Assembly (NCBI GenBank): GCA_964527215.1
Contig: CAZGNZ010000032.1
Span: 1-53,091, forward strand
DNA from: CAZGNZ01 sp964527215
GTDB taxonomy: Bacteria; Fidelibacterota; Marinisomatia; SCGC-AAA003-L08; JACNLC01
Direction: 5' to 3'
Length of the DNA: 53,091 nt
Below, piece after piece: positions 27,615 through 36,017 of the stretch (the stretch's first letter is position 1; every line of letters begins with the position of its first letter). Below the pieces are notes generated by a model, which was given only the letters and a program-made list of their open reading frames with translations, ran no database searches and was not told where the DNA came from. The position numbers were made by a program, and so were the translations under genes.

Positions 27615-28138
27615 GGTTCAATCCCAAGCGTTTTGAGTTTTTTTGTTACTGTCTGACGGGCTCGGTTCAGATGAACCCGGACGGTGCTTTCGGCGCAGCC
27701 CAGAAATTGGGCCACCTCCTGTGCCGGGTACTTTTCGATCCCCATCAGTACCAGTGCACAGCGCTGCTTCCAGGGCAGCATTTTTATAATGGATCGGATC
27801 AGTTCAGTATCGTCGTTCAAATCATGGCTTTCGGAGCTTTGCAGTTTGTTAATTGTGTTGACGGAGATTTTTTCTTGAAGGAGTTTTCGTCTGCGTATCA
27901 TTGTGCGGCAGACATTGAGATGGATCGTGAAAACCCAGTTTTCAAATGGCTGATCCGGCTGGAAGCGGTGCAGGTTTTTATAAATTCGAATGAAGGTGGT
28001 CTGAGCAGTATCCCGGGCATCATCCCAGTCATGAAAGAAGTGCCAGGCGGTTTTAATCAATTGTAATTCATATTCTTGTACAATTACCCGGAATGCCCGG
28101 TCATTACCTGTCAAAATTTGATTTACCACATCCTTCAT
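27611..28138 (-). CDS. ECF-type RNA polymerase sigma factor
   Basis: A 175-residue sigma-70 family protein with only regions 2 and 4. Region 2 shows WDDARDTAQTTFIRIYKNLHRF and FENWVFTIHLNVCRTMIRR. Region 4 shows LPWKQRCALVLMGIEKYPAQEVAQFLGCAESTVRVHLNRAR, a helix-turn-helix for the -35 element. It begins a four-gene minus-strand operon with overlapping genes (sigma, probable anti-sigma, TonB-C lipoprotein, small TonB-C protein), implying an envelope response system. ECF factors commonly control their own operon; a promoter was not identified. Confidence 0.95.
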   Translation of the reverse strand: MKDVVNQILTGNDRAFRVIVQEYELQLIKTAWHFFHDWDDARDTAQTTFIRIYKNLHRFQPDQPFENWVFTIHLNVCRTMIRRRKLLQEKISVNTINKLQSSESHDLNDDTELIRSIIKMLPWKQRCALVLMGIEKYPAQEVAQFLGCAESTVRVHLNRARQTVTKKLKTLGIEP

Positions 28139-28189
28139 TCTGTTAAATATACTCCTTAGGCAGACGATTCGTTTACATGGAAATGACTT

Positions 28190-29420
28190 GGGGGGACTTT
28201 GGGTCTGGTGAAATCGTGTAATGGTGTAATGGCTGAATTGGACTTTCTGACATAATGCTGCTGAGTGGGACGTAAAGTCGACAGTTGGCAGCCGTATGCC
28301 ATTGATTGTGTTTTTCCAATTTCAAATTTTGGATTTCCTGTTCCAACTCCCCGTCGATTGCTGTCCGAATTGCGGTTCAGGATGCATATTAATTATACAG
28401 GTGCGTGCTCGAACAATCATATTTTACTCCGGCAGACGTCAGCTGGCGGGATTTGGGATTGCTGCATCCTGAACTCCCCGTAAGTGCCATTCCCCAGAGG
28501 AGGGTGGGGGTTTGGGATGGGCGATCTGTGGGTAATTTTCAATCCGAGGTTCCACTAATCACCAGCAGAAATCAGATTCTCAAGCCCTGAAGGGGCTGAA
28601 TACGTCAGCCCGGGGCATCGCCCCGGGAACCGGATAGAATGATGGCAGAACCCTGAAGGGGTGCAGGTAAAAATTTGGAGGACTGGGTGTTGGTAATTGG
28701 TCGAGTCGTTGAGTGGGTTTGGGATAGCCGTCAGTTTCCAGCCGTCAGTTACCAGCACAAGCTCTAAGGAGTACAAGTATTATCGCGCATTCAGAGAATT
28801 TCACTGCACTTTAAATTCGTTTGGGACTTGGCAGGATGGTGATATGGTTTATTGGATGAGTCGTTGAGTAATATTTTCTGCCAGGTGTGGTTGAGCAGTG
28901 AAATCGTGTAATGGTGTAATGGCTGAATTGGATTTTCTGACATAATGCTGCTGAGTGGGACGGAAAGTCGTCAGTTGGCAACCGTATGCCCTTGATTGTC
29001 TTTTGACAATTTCAAATTTCGGATTTCCTGTTCCAAATCCCCGTCGATTGCTGTCCGGATCGCGGTTCAGGATGCATAGTAATTATACAGGTGCGTGCTC
29101 GAACAATCATATTTTACTCCGGCAGACGTCAGCTGGCGGGATTTGGGATTGCTGCATCCTGAATCCCCTGACATGCGCAATTTCCCCGGGAGTGGTGGGG
29201 GTTTGGGATGGGTGGACTCGAGGGAAATTATTTATCGGTGGTTCCACAGACCATTTGGCTATTCCAGATCCACAGCCCTGAAGGGGCTGAAATACATCCG
29301 CCCAGGAACCGGATAGAATTACGGCAGAACCCTGAAGGGGTGCAGGTAAAGATCTGGAGGACTGGGTGTTGTCAATTGGTCGAGTAGGTGAGTTGGGCTG
29401 TCCTGCCAGGTGCGGTTGAG
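28190..29420 (+). repeat. Family 1 long dispersed repeat, right array (two copies)
   Basis: Two copies of the family 1 unit, about 28190-28720 and 28880-29420, in direct order but reversed relative to the array at 1-1100. Both begin near the block GAAATCGTGTAATGGTGTAA, share GATTTGGGATTGCTGCATCC and GGTGGGGGTTTGGGATGG, and end with ACCCTGAAGGGGTGCAGGT (near 28648 and 29326). The first keeps the CCCGGGGC...GCCCCGGG hairpin; the second has lost most of it. Similarity between the copies is high over several hundred bases. No credible gene lies in 28139-29572; short frames inside are considered spurious. Confidence 0.88.
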
Positions 29421-29572
29421 TGGTTCGGGGAGTGGTCAGATTTCAGCTATCTGTCGTCTGTTTACTAACGGCAATCATCGGTTTCCGTAATCACGGCCAA
29501 TAACGGGAGGGACACTGGAGGTTGAAAGGCTATCCCGTGCTGGTCTGGTATCTGCAGGGATACAGCAAAAAA

Positions 29573-30619
29573 TTATTCAACAATAATTTTCAAATCTCCG
29601 GCATCTTCCATCTTTCCAATCACAGCTGCCTGCCAGGGCTGGTGCTCTGCGAGTGCGTTACAATATTCTGCTGCATCAGATTCAGGTAGGGATATCAGCA
29701 ATCCTCCGGAGGTCTGTGCATCTGAAAGCATCAGTCGATCCTCCGCACTGATCCGGTCAGAAAAACCAACTTTGGGTTGTACAAACTTCAGGTTTTTACG
29801 GGTACCGCCAGGAACGATGTTCTTGTAAACCAGATCAAGGACCCCGGATATGAAAGGAACCGTCTCAAGATTCAGACGGGCCGTCACACCTGAAGCACTG
29901 CACATCTCCAGCAAATGTCCCAGCAGACCGAACCCGGTAATATCCGTGCAGGCATGTGCATCATAAGGTAACAGAGTTTCCGCTGCTGCCCGGTTCAGGG
30001 TTTTCATTACCTGAATGGCAGTATCCACCTGAGCATCCGATGCCAGATCTTTTTTAATCGCTGTCGTGATAATTCCGATACCCAGCGGCTTTGTCAGTAC
30101 CAGCACATCTCCTGGCTGAGCGGTGCTGTTTCGAAGCAGTTTTCCGGTTGGACAGTCACCGGTCACAACCCAACCGAATTTAGGCTCCTTGTCCTTGACG
30201 GTATGGCCACCCAGCACGGGAATTCCAACCTGTCCGGCCACCGATTCCGCACCTTTCAGAATATCTGCGAGTATGTCATTGGGCAGCTCATCACTGGGAA
30301 ATCCAGCCACGTTTAAGGCAAACATCGGCCGACCGCCCATGGCATAGATATCCGACAGGGAATTCACAGCAGCGATCTGGCCGAACGTATAAGCATCGTC
30401 CACGATCGGTGTGAAAAAATCGACGCTCTGGATCAGTATTTTCCCATCAGGAAGATGATATACTGCAGCATCATCCAAAGAATCGTACCCGACATTGTCG
30501 GAAACAGCCGGCATGGGTTTTAAGCGGGTCAGTACTTGATTCAGGTCCTCCGGACTGAGTTTACACGCTCAGCCGGATCCTGAACTCATACTGGTAAGTT
30601 TGAATTGCTTCTGTGTCAT
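29573..30619 (-). CDS. selD: Selenide, water dikinase (selenophosphate synthetase), itself a selenoprotein
   Basis: Makes selenophosphate from selenide and ATP, the selenium donor for selenocysteine and selenouridine. The start is the ATG at 30619, not the internal ATG at 30514, because the frame continues upstream through a TGA at 30569-30571 that falls exactly at the catalytic Cys/Sec position: SGSGUACKLSPEDL, Sec17 followed by Lys20. The full protein is 348 residues, the family norm. ATP-binding motifs follow: SLDDAAVYHL, VDFFTPIVDDAYTFGQIAA, GHTVKDKEPKFG and TDITGFGLLGHLLEM. A candidate bSECIS hairpin lies just after the TGA. No other selenium gene is in the window. Reading the TGA as Sec is inference from the motif and hairpin, but strong. 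Confidence 0.95.
30541..30571 (-). promoter_or_regulatory. Candidate bacterial SECIS element in selD
   Basis: Seventeen bases after the UGA codon, on the minus strand, UCAGUCC pairs with GGACCUGA (seven base pairs with one bulged C) around a GGA loop. The spacing and the G at the start of the apical loop fit bacterial SECIS rules, which let SelB place selenocysteine at the UGA. The fold was judged by eye. Confidence 0.75.
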
Positions 30620-30768
30620 GGAAAATGATTCATTTAAAAGGTATGAAATTTATATTGAACAGATGTTATGACTGTGTAAAAGAATATGGAATTTTGATTT
30701 TGAGTGGAAACCGGCGGGAAAGTACCCACCGGCTTCGGGATTCCGCAGGATAATTCAGTTTCCGGCGC

Positions 30769-31572
30769 TCATGGTGTTTTCAGATTTGTATCCTCATGGG
30801 ATGCTCCAATTCTTATTTCAACATCCGCACTATCAGGATCTTCAACGGTGATGGCCATCTCATACTCCTGATACTCCGATCCGGTATTTGAAAACTCGAA
30901 ATCGAACTGAATCGTGCCGTCATCGTTTAGCACTACTTCAATGACGGACGGTTCTACCCCCTGAGCGGTCAGTTGGGACTGAATCTGAGCCGCCAGTTCG
31001 TCAGGATCAAGCGTATCACCGGTCAGACTGATGTGGAATATCTGACGAAAAGCCACATCGTAGGCCGGACGGGTGGAGGTCTCATTAATGGTTGTAAAAT
31101 TGTACTCCAGAACTTCCGGGTTGCCTTCCAGAGCCGCCTCCAGTTCTGCCAGACCCTCCGATGTCAAATTATGTATGACCGCTGATACGTGGGTTCTCTC
31201 CTGTTCATTTTCAGCCGAAATCCAGGTGTCAGCGCTGCTGGCATCAGGCATGATGCTGTCGGGAAGGATACTCAAGGGGTCGCTGACAGATCCTGCCAGA
31301 GAATATTTGACAGCATAACCCACCGTTTCCGTATGCTGCAGGGGCATGTTGCATGCCACAATGAACAGGGCCAGAAATGCCGTTGCAAGGACAGTCCGAA
31401 ATTTGTGAGATTGAATGTATCTGATCATTTTTAATATGCTCCCATTATGATTCTTTTTGCGGGGAACCGAATCCAATTCCAGCGTTGCCGCTTTCCCCTC
31501 GACCCACTCTACGACTTCGGTAAACTGGTCGTCAAACCGGTGGGCGGTAAGGATTTGCTTCAGATTTTTCAT
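30769..31572 (-). CDS. Probable membrane anti-sigma factor
   Basis: A 267-residue protein. It has a cytoplasmic N terminus of about 50 residues (MKNLKQILTAHRFDDQFTEV), one membrane helix around 60-77 (VLATAFLALFIVACNM) and an outside domain of about 190 acidic residues that is not recognised. No known anti-sigma motif is visible. The call rests on topology and on following an ECF sigma gene by 16 bases. The ATG at 31572 is chosen because the earlier ATG would overlap the sigma gene by 38 bases. The outside domain may sense an envelope signal. It ends 149 bases before selD. Confidence 0.65.
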   Translation of the reverse strand: MKNLKQILTAHRFDDQFTEVVEWVEGKAATLELDSVPRKKNHNGSILKMIRYIQSHKFRTVLATAFLALFIVACNMPLQHTETVGYAVKYSLAGSVSDPLSILPDSIMPDASSADTWISAENEQERTHVSAVIHNLTSEGLAELEAALEGNPEVLEYNFTTINETSTRPAYDVAFRQIFHISLTGDTLDPDELAAQIQSQLTAQGVEPSVIEVVLNDDGTIQFDFEFSNTGSEYQEYEMAITVEDPDSADVEIRIGASHEDTNLKTP

Positions 31573-31588
31573 ATCAGTACCCCGGTGA

Positions 31589-32170
31589 TTATTCGTGTAT
31601 TTCGTTAACCAGTTGTATGGTTTCATGTTCTATTTCTCCTGTCAACTGATTCACTGTGGGATTTGAAGTTGTGCTGGGTCGATCTGTTTTTTCTATGAAA
31701 ACCCTGAGTTTCTTTCGGGCTCTGGACAGTCTGCTTTTTACCGCCGATGTGCTGAAGTCCCGCAGCTGCCGTGTGATCTCGGATATGCTGAATCCTGCGA
31801 TCTCATACAGCAGCAGGGTCGTACGTTCCTTGGGACTGAGTGCCGCCAATGCCAGCCGCAAGGTCAGATGCAGCTCGTTTTCCGGCCGATACACCGACGG
31901 GAATTGATCCGGAGGAACTTCATGACTGATCTTCCGCCGCATGAATTGTTTCCGATGATCAAAATACGTGCGTGTTATGATCTTAAACAGCCAGGAGCGG
32001 AAACGGTCAGTTTCTTTCAGATGATCCAGTTTCAAAAATGCCTTCAGCAGTGCTGACTGCAGCACTTCCTCTGCTTCTTCCGGCTGCCAGGATGCACAGA
32101 GTGCCCGGCAGTAGTTCAAAGCATCATTGAAGTGCGGTTTCAACAGCTCCGAGAACAAGTCGGATTTCAA
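31589..32170 (-). CDS. ECF-type RNA polymerase sigma factor
   Basis: A 193-residue sigma factor with region 2 (PEEAEEVLQSALLKAFLKLDHL, then RFRSWLFKIITRTYFDHRKQF) and region 4 (LSPKERTTLLLYEIAGFSISEITRQL to VKSRLSRARKKLR). The start is TTG at 32170 with GGGAGG four bases upstream; no ATG fits region 2. The probable anti-sigma gene follows. It differs in sequence and partners from the ECF gene at 27611, so the two control separate responses. Confidence 0.93.
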   Translation of the reverse strand: MKSDLFSELLKPHFNDALNYCRALCASWQPEEAEEVLQSALLKAFLKLDHLKETDRFRSWLFKIITRTYFDHRKQFMRRKISHEVPPDQFPSVYRPENELHLTLRLALAALSPKERTTLLLYEIAGFSISEITRQLRDFSTSAVKSRLSRARKKLRVFIEKTDRPSTTSNPTVNQLTGEIEHETIQLVNEIHE

Positions 32171-32507
32171 TCAGCCTCCCTGAATTCAAAGTCAACAATT
32201 CCAATTTCCCCAATTGTGGATATGGGCCCATATTCCATTCAGTCTGTTAATCAGACTGTCAAAAAACAAGAATGGTCGCAGAGAAAATTAATCTGATTTG
32301 CTATTGGCCGCCAAATTGGAAAAACAAGCCGGTACCCTGCCGGGAATCACAGTGAAATTCGGAATCGGACCCCCGACAACAGATGAAAAACAGTTCAGCT
32401 GATTAATGGATATGTTTTTCTGATTATCTGTAAATAATTGATACATAATATGTTAAAACTTTTTTTAATGTTTTAGGTCTAAACTATGTGAGCTTGATGA
32501 GGTGAAT
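32171..32507. other. Divergent promoter region with a palindrome
   Basis: 337 bases between the ECF sigma gene (minus) and the MarR gene (plus), with no gene. ATATGGGCCCATAT at 32220-32233 is a perfect 14-base palindrome, extended to GGATATGGG/CCCATATTCC with one mismatch, near the sigma-gene side. Nearer the MarR start, TTGATACATAATATGTTAAAA (about 32437-32457) is a loose inverted repeat in AT-rich DNA that could be an auto-regulatory MarR site. Neither is proven. Confidence 0.45.
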
Positions 32508-33071
32508 ATGGGATCGCATTATAATGGAAGCAACAGAGAAATATTGGTACTGGACGCTTGGATCAAATTGTCCCGGGCATTGGATACGGTAAAGAAGCAG
32601 GTGGTTCAGCCTATTCGGGAGCATGGACTCACAATGGCTCAATTCGGGGTGCTGGAACTTCTGTTTCACCTGGGACCGCAGTGCCAGAAAACCATTGGCC
32701 AAAAACGTCTGACCACCGGCGGCAATATCACCCAGATTGTGGACAATTTAGTGACGGCCGGTCTCGTGGTCCGAAAAACTGATCCGGATGACCGTCGGTT
32801 CACGAGAATTACTCTCACTGGAAAAGGCAGAGACCGAATTACTTCCGCATTTGAATCACATCTGGAAAGTTTACTGAAAGCATTTCAGCCGTTGCCCAAT
32901 ATGGACCTAATGCAGCTGGCCGGATTGAGTAAGACCCTCGGAACCGGTCAGGACAACCCTGAAAATCAAATTAAAAAGGAAAAACACAATGAAGCAGTTA
33001 AGCATATCGATTCTGATACTATTAACAGTCGGGTTGACACAAACCCCGGCAGAAAGCGCAAACATGACTGA
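32508..33071 (+). CDS. MarR-family transcriptional regulator
   Basis: A 187-residue winged-helix DNA-binding protein. The helix-turn-helix (GLTMAQFGVLELLFHLGPQC...RLTTGGNITQIVDNL) and wing (RKTDPDDRRFTRITLTGKG) span about 45-110. MarR dimers usually repress themselves and a neighbour and release DNA when bound by phenolics or oxidants. The start is ATG at 32508 with GAGG five bases before. The last 28 codons lie inside the following yceI gene (83-base overlap) and have a polar composition unlike the family end, so the C terminus may be an extension past the true domain. Confidence 0.88.
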   Translation: MGSHYNGSNREILVLDAWIKLSRALDTVKKQVVQPIREHGLTMAQFGVLELLFHLGPQCQKTIGQKRLTTGGNITQIVDNLVTAGLVVRKTDPDDRRFTRITLTGKGRDRITSAFESHLESLLKAFQPLPNMDLMQLAGLSKTLGTGQDNPENQIKKEKHNEAVKHIDSDTINSRVDTNPGRKRKHD

Positions 33072-33609
33072 AAGACAGCTTGAAGCCAAACCGGCAGACA
33101 GCCGGATCGAATGGATTGGCAAAAAAGTAACCGGGCAGCACAACGGAACTCTGACGCTGGGCAGCGGAGTAATCGGCATCAGTGACGGCCTGGTTCAAAG
33201 CGGCCGCTTTGTATTTGATTTGACAAGCATCGTCGTACTGGATATTGAATCACCTGAGTGGAACCGCAAACTGGTTGATCATCTGGAATCCGAAGATTTT
33301 TTCAATACTCAGAAGTACCCCGAAGCGCTGTTTGAAATTACCAGCACAGAACCGCTCGAGAGTATTACCGCGGACGGGGCGAACATGAATGTAAAAGGAC
33401 GTCTGACAGTCAAGGGGATCACCCATGAGATTGAATTCCCGGCAGCCATCCATCTGGAAACAGACAGCGGACATGCCAGCGGTACCATAGAAGTGGATCG
33501 GACGTTGTTTGATATACGATACGGGTCGGGGAAATTTTTTAAGGGGCTCGGTGACAAGATGATCCATGATACATTTACTCTGAAATTTGATGTAATGGCC
33601 AAAGGATAA
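32989..33609 (+). CDS. YceI-family periplasmic protein
   Basis: A 206-residue exported protein. A signal peptide (about 1-23, cut near AESA) precedes the YceI lipocalin-like beta barrel: SRIEWIGKKVTGQHNG, then FVFDLTSIVVLDIE, LVDHLESEDFFNTQKYPEALFEI and ITHEIEFPAAI. Members bind polyisoprenoid lipids or amphiphiles. AAGGA eight bases before the ATG supports the start inside the MarR gene tail. The pairing with MarR suggests control by it. Confidence 0.93.
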   Translation: MKQLSISILILLTVGLTQTPAESANMTERQLEAKPADSRIEWIGKKVTGQHNGTLTLGSGVIGISDGLVQSGRFVFDLTSIVVLDIESPEWNRKLVDHLESEDFFNTQKYPEALFEITSTEPLESITADGANMNVKGRLTVKGITHEIEFPAAIHLETDSGHASGTIEVDRTLFDIRYGSGKFFKGLGDKMIHDTFTLKFDVMAKG

Positions 33610-33730
33610 CAGAGACGGCGGGGTGCACTGGTTGTTCGCTCCTCCAGCCGGAGTGCCCCAGTCTCTGAAATGAGCTGTTTCTGTTTTATGTGTCCGGGGG
33701 TTAAATTCCCGCTCATTTTGGGAAGGAAAA

Positions 33731-35245
33731 ATGGGAAAGTTCTACGTTACCACTCCAATTTACTACGTCAATGACGAACCCCACATTGGACATGCATACA
33801 CCACCATTCTCGCGGATGTGCTGGCACGGTATCACCGTTCTCTGGGAGATGAAGTATTCTTTCTGACCGGGACGGATGAGCACGGACAGAAAATCAAGGA
33901 AGCTGCTGACAAACGGGGTGTGACCCCTCAGGATCATGTGGATCAGTATGTGACCCGGTTTAAAATCCTGTGGGAAAAGCTGCACATTCAGTACGACGAT
34001 TTTATCCGTACTACCGAACCGCGTCATACAGACCGGGTTCGGGAAATGCTGCAGAATCTCTGGGAACAGGGAGAAATTTACGCCGATGAGTATGAGGGAT
34101 ATTATTCAGTTTCGGAAGAACGGTTTATCACTGAAAAGGAACTGGAATCCGGTGAATTCCGCGAAATAAAAAAACTGAAGGAAAAGAATTATTTTTTCCG
34201 GATGTCAAAATATCAGGATGCCCTCATCAGTCATATAAAGAATAATCCACGCTTTATTTTGCCTGAATCCCGCCGCAATGAAATTCTTGGGTTTCTCAGG
34301 GAGCCGCTTGGAGATCTCTGCATCTCTCGTCCCAAAGCCCGGATGAGCTGGGGAATCGAACTTCCGTTTGACAAGGAGTATGTGACCTATGTATGGTTTG
34401 ATGCCCTCCTGAATTATATTACCGCTGTCGGTTGGAATTCAGATTCTGATAAGTTTGACAAATGGTGGCCGGCCAACTTTCATCTGATGGGGAAAGATAT
34501 TCTGACCACCCATGCCGTTTACTGGCCCACCATGCTTATGGCTGCCGGTATTCCGCTGCCGAAAAGTATTTTGGCTCATGGCTGGTGGCTTGTGTCGGAA
34601 ACGAAAATGTCCAAATCGCTGGGCAATGTTGTTCGACCGCTGGATCTTGTGGACGAATACGGGGTGGATCCGGTGCGATATTATCTGATGCGTGATATGG
34701 TACTGGGACTGGATTCCAATTTCTCGATGGCATCCTTTGTAAAGCGGTATAACTCTGATTTGGCCAATGATTTCGGCAATCTCGTGAATCGTGTATCCAT
34801 TTTGATCCGCAAGCATTTCGACAGCTGCATTCCTGAATCGGGAACGCATGACGAGTTGGATCAAGCACTCATTGCGGAAGCCCGGCATACTCCCGGAAAA
34901 GTGAAGGAGTATATTGCAGAACTGCGGATCAATGACGCCATTGAAACCACCATGGGACTGATCCGTAAAATCAATAAGTATCTTGAACAGCGCGAGCCGT
35001 GGAAACAGGTAAAAATTGACAAATCCCCAGGGTGTTCCGCAGGGACCACCTTGGCTCTGGCTGCAGATGTGCTTCGAATTGGGGGCCAGCTGCTGTTTCC
35101 GGTAATGCCCAACCGTGTGGGAGAAATCCTGAAAATACTGGGCGCTGACCGGATTCCGGTGACTGATTTTGAGATTGGCCGCCTTCAGGCGGGACTTCGG
35201 CTGGGTGAAGGCAAGTCCCCGTTTCCCCGTATTGATGCTGTCTGA
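33731..35245 (+). CDS. metG: Methionyl-tRNA synthetase
   Basis: Charges tRNA-Met and initiator tRNA with methionine. It has 504 residues. The class I motifs are clear: TTPIYYVNDEPHIGHAYTT at the start, TGTDEHGQKI, WFDALLNYI, and KMSKS in SETKMSKSLGN. The connective peptide (EGYYSVSEERFITEKELESG to YFFRMS) is short and has no Cys, so the zinc knuckles seen in most relatives are lost. There is no C-terminal tRNA-binding (EMAP-like) domain either. GGGAAGG precedes the ATG. The stop overlaps tatD by one base. Confidence 0.97.
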   Translation: MGKFYVTTPIYYVNDEPHIGHAYTTILADVLARYHRSLGDEVFFLTGTDEHGQKIKEAADKRGVTPQDHVDQYVTRFKILWEKLHIQYDDFIRTTEPRHTDRVREMLQNLWEQGEIYADEYEGYYSVSEERFITEKELESGEFREIKKLKEKNYFFRMSKYQDALISHIKNNPRFILPESRRNEILGFLREPLGDLCISRPKARMSWGIELPFDKEYVTYVWFDALLNYITAVGWNSDSDKFDKWWPANFHLMGKDILTTHAVYWPTMLMAAGIPLPKSILAHGWWLVSETKMSKSLGNVVRPLDLVDEYGVDPVRYYLMRDMVLGLDSNFSMASFVKRYNSDLANDFGNLVNRVSILIRKHFDSCIPESGTHDELDQALIAEARHTPGKVKEYIAELRINDAIETTMGLIRKINKYLEQREPWKQVKIDKSPGCSAGTTLALAADVLRIGGQLLFPVMPNRVGEILKILGADRIPVTDFEIGRLQAGLRLGEGKSPFPRIDAV

Positions 35246-36012
35246 TGGAATTCATTGACACCCATGCTCATATTTACTACGATGTGTTTCAGGATGATCT
35301 GACGGAAGTGCTGGAACGGTCTGCAGAGGCAGGTGTAACCAAAGTAATCTGCATCGCTGTTGATCTGCCCTCCTCTGAAGCATCACTCGAACTGGCTGAA
35401 AAACACACGATGGTTTACGCCAGTGCCGGTATTCATCCTCATGAAGCAGCCAAGGCACCGAACAATTATCTGGCGAGGCTGGAAGAGTTTTCCGAACACC
35501 CCAAGGCAGTGGGAATAGGGGAAATTGGCTTGGATTATCACTATAACTTTTCTGAACCGCGAATCCAGAAACGGATTTTCCGGGATCAGCTGGAACTGGC
35601 TCGCAGTCTGGAACTCCCTGCGATAATCCATAACCGTGAATCAGATGATGATCTGCTGATTCAGCTGAAGGAATCCGGAAACAGGTACGGTGTAGTGCAC
35701 AGTTTCTCAGGCAGCCCGGAAATGGCTGAGTCCGTATTGGAAATGGAATTATTGATATCATTCACGGGTATGATTACCTTTCTGAAAGACCCATTTGAGG
35801 ATACGGTTGTATCGGTGGATCTGGAGCGGATTATGATCGAAACCGATGCTCCTTACCTCACCCCCAAACCTCATCGCGGCAAACGGAATGAGCCTGGTTA
35901 TGTCCGATTTATTGCCGAGAAAATTGCCGAGCTCAAAAATGAGACTCTTGAATCGGTGGCAGAAATTACAACCCGGAATGCACTTGGTTTTTTTAAAAAA
36001 CTTCAAAACTGA
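35245..36012 (+). CDS. tatD: TatD-family metal-dependent hydrolase
   Basis: A 255-residue amidohydrolase-fold protein, probably a DNase or D-aminoacyl-tRNA-type hydrolase. Metal ligands: DTHAHI at 5-10, GEIGLDY near 92-98, IIHNRES near 126, VVHSFSG near 151 and ETDAPYLTPKPHRGKRNEP near 199. The ATG at 35245 uses the last A of the metG stop (TGATG), giving tight coupling. It is followed five bases later by rsmA, the common metG-tatD-rsmA order of many bacteria. Confidence 0.95.
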   Translation: MEFIDTHAHIYYDVFQDDLTEVLERSAEAGVTKVICIAVDLPSSEASLELAEKHTMVYASAGIHPHEAAKAPNNYLARLEEFSEHPKAVGIGEIGLDYHYNFSEPRIQKRIFRDQLELARSLELPAIIHNRESDDDLLIQLKESGNRYGVVHSFSGSPEMAESVLEMELLISFTGMITFLKDPFEDTVVSVDLERIMIETDAPYLTPKPHRGKRNEPGYVRFIAEKIAELKNETLESVAEITTRNALGFFKKLQN

Positions 36013-36017
36013 TCCAC

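Noticed and set aside
28139..29572. Possible CRISPR array or tandem gene duplication
   Set aside because: The repeated units are over 500 bases long, have no short regular spacers, and contain no gene with a plausible product.
30514..30514. ATG at 30514 as the selD start
   Set aside because: It would remove the catalytic Sec/Cys and Lys region, has no SD site, and the upstream frame matches the family through a TGA codon.
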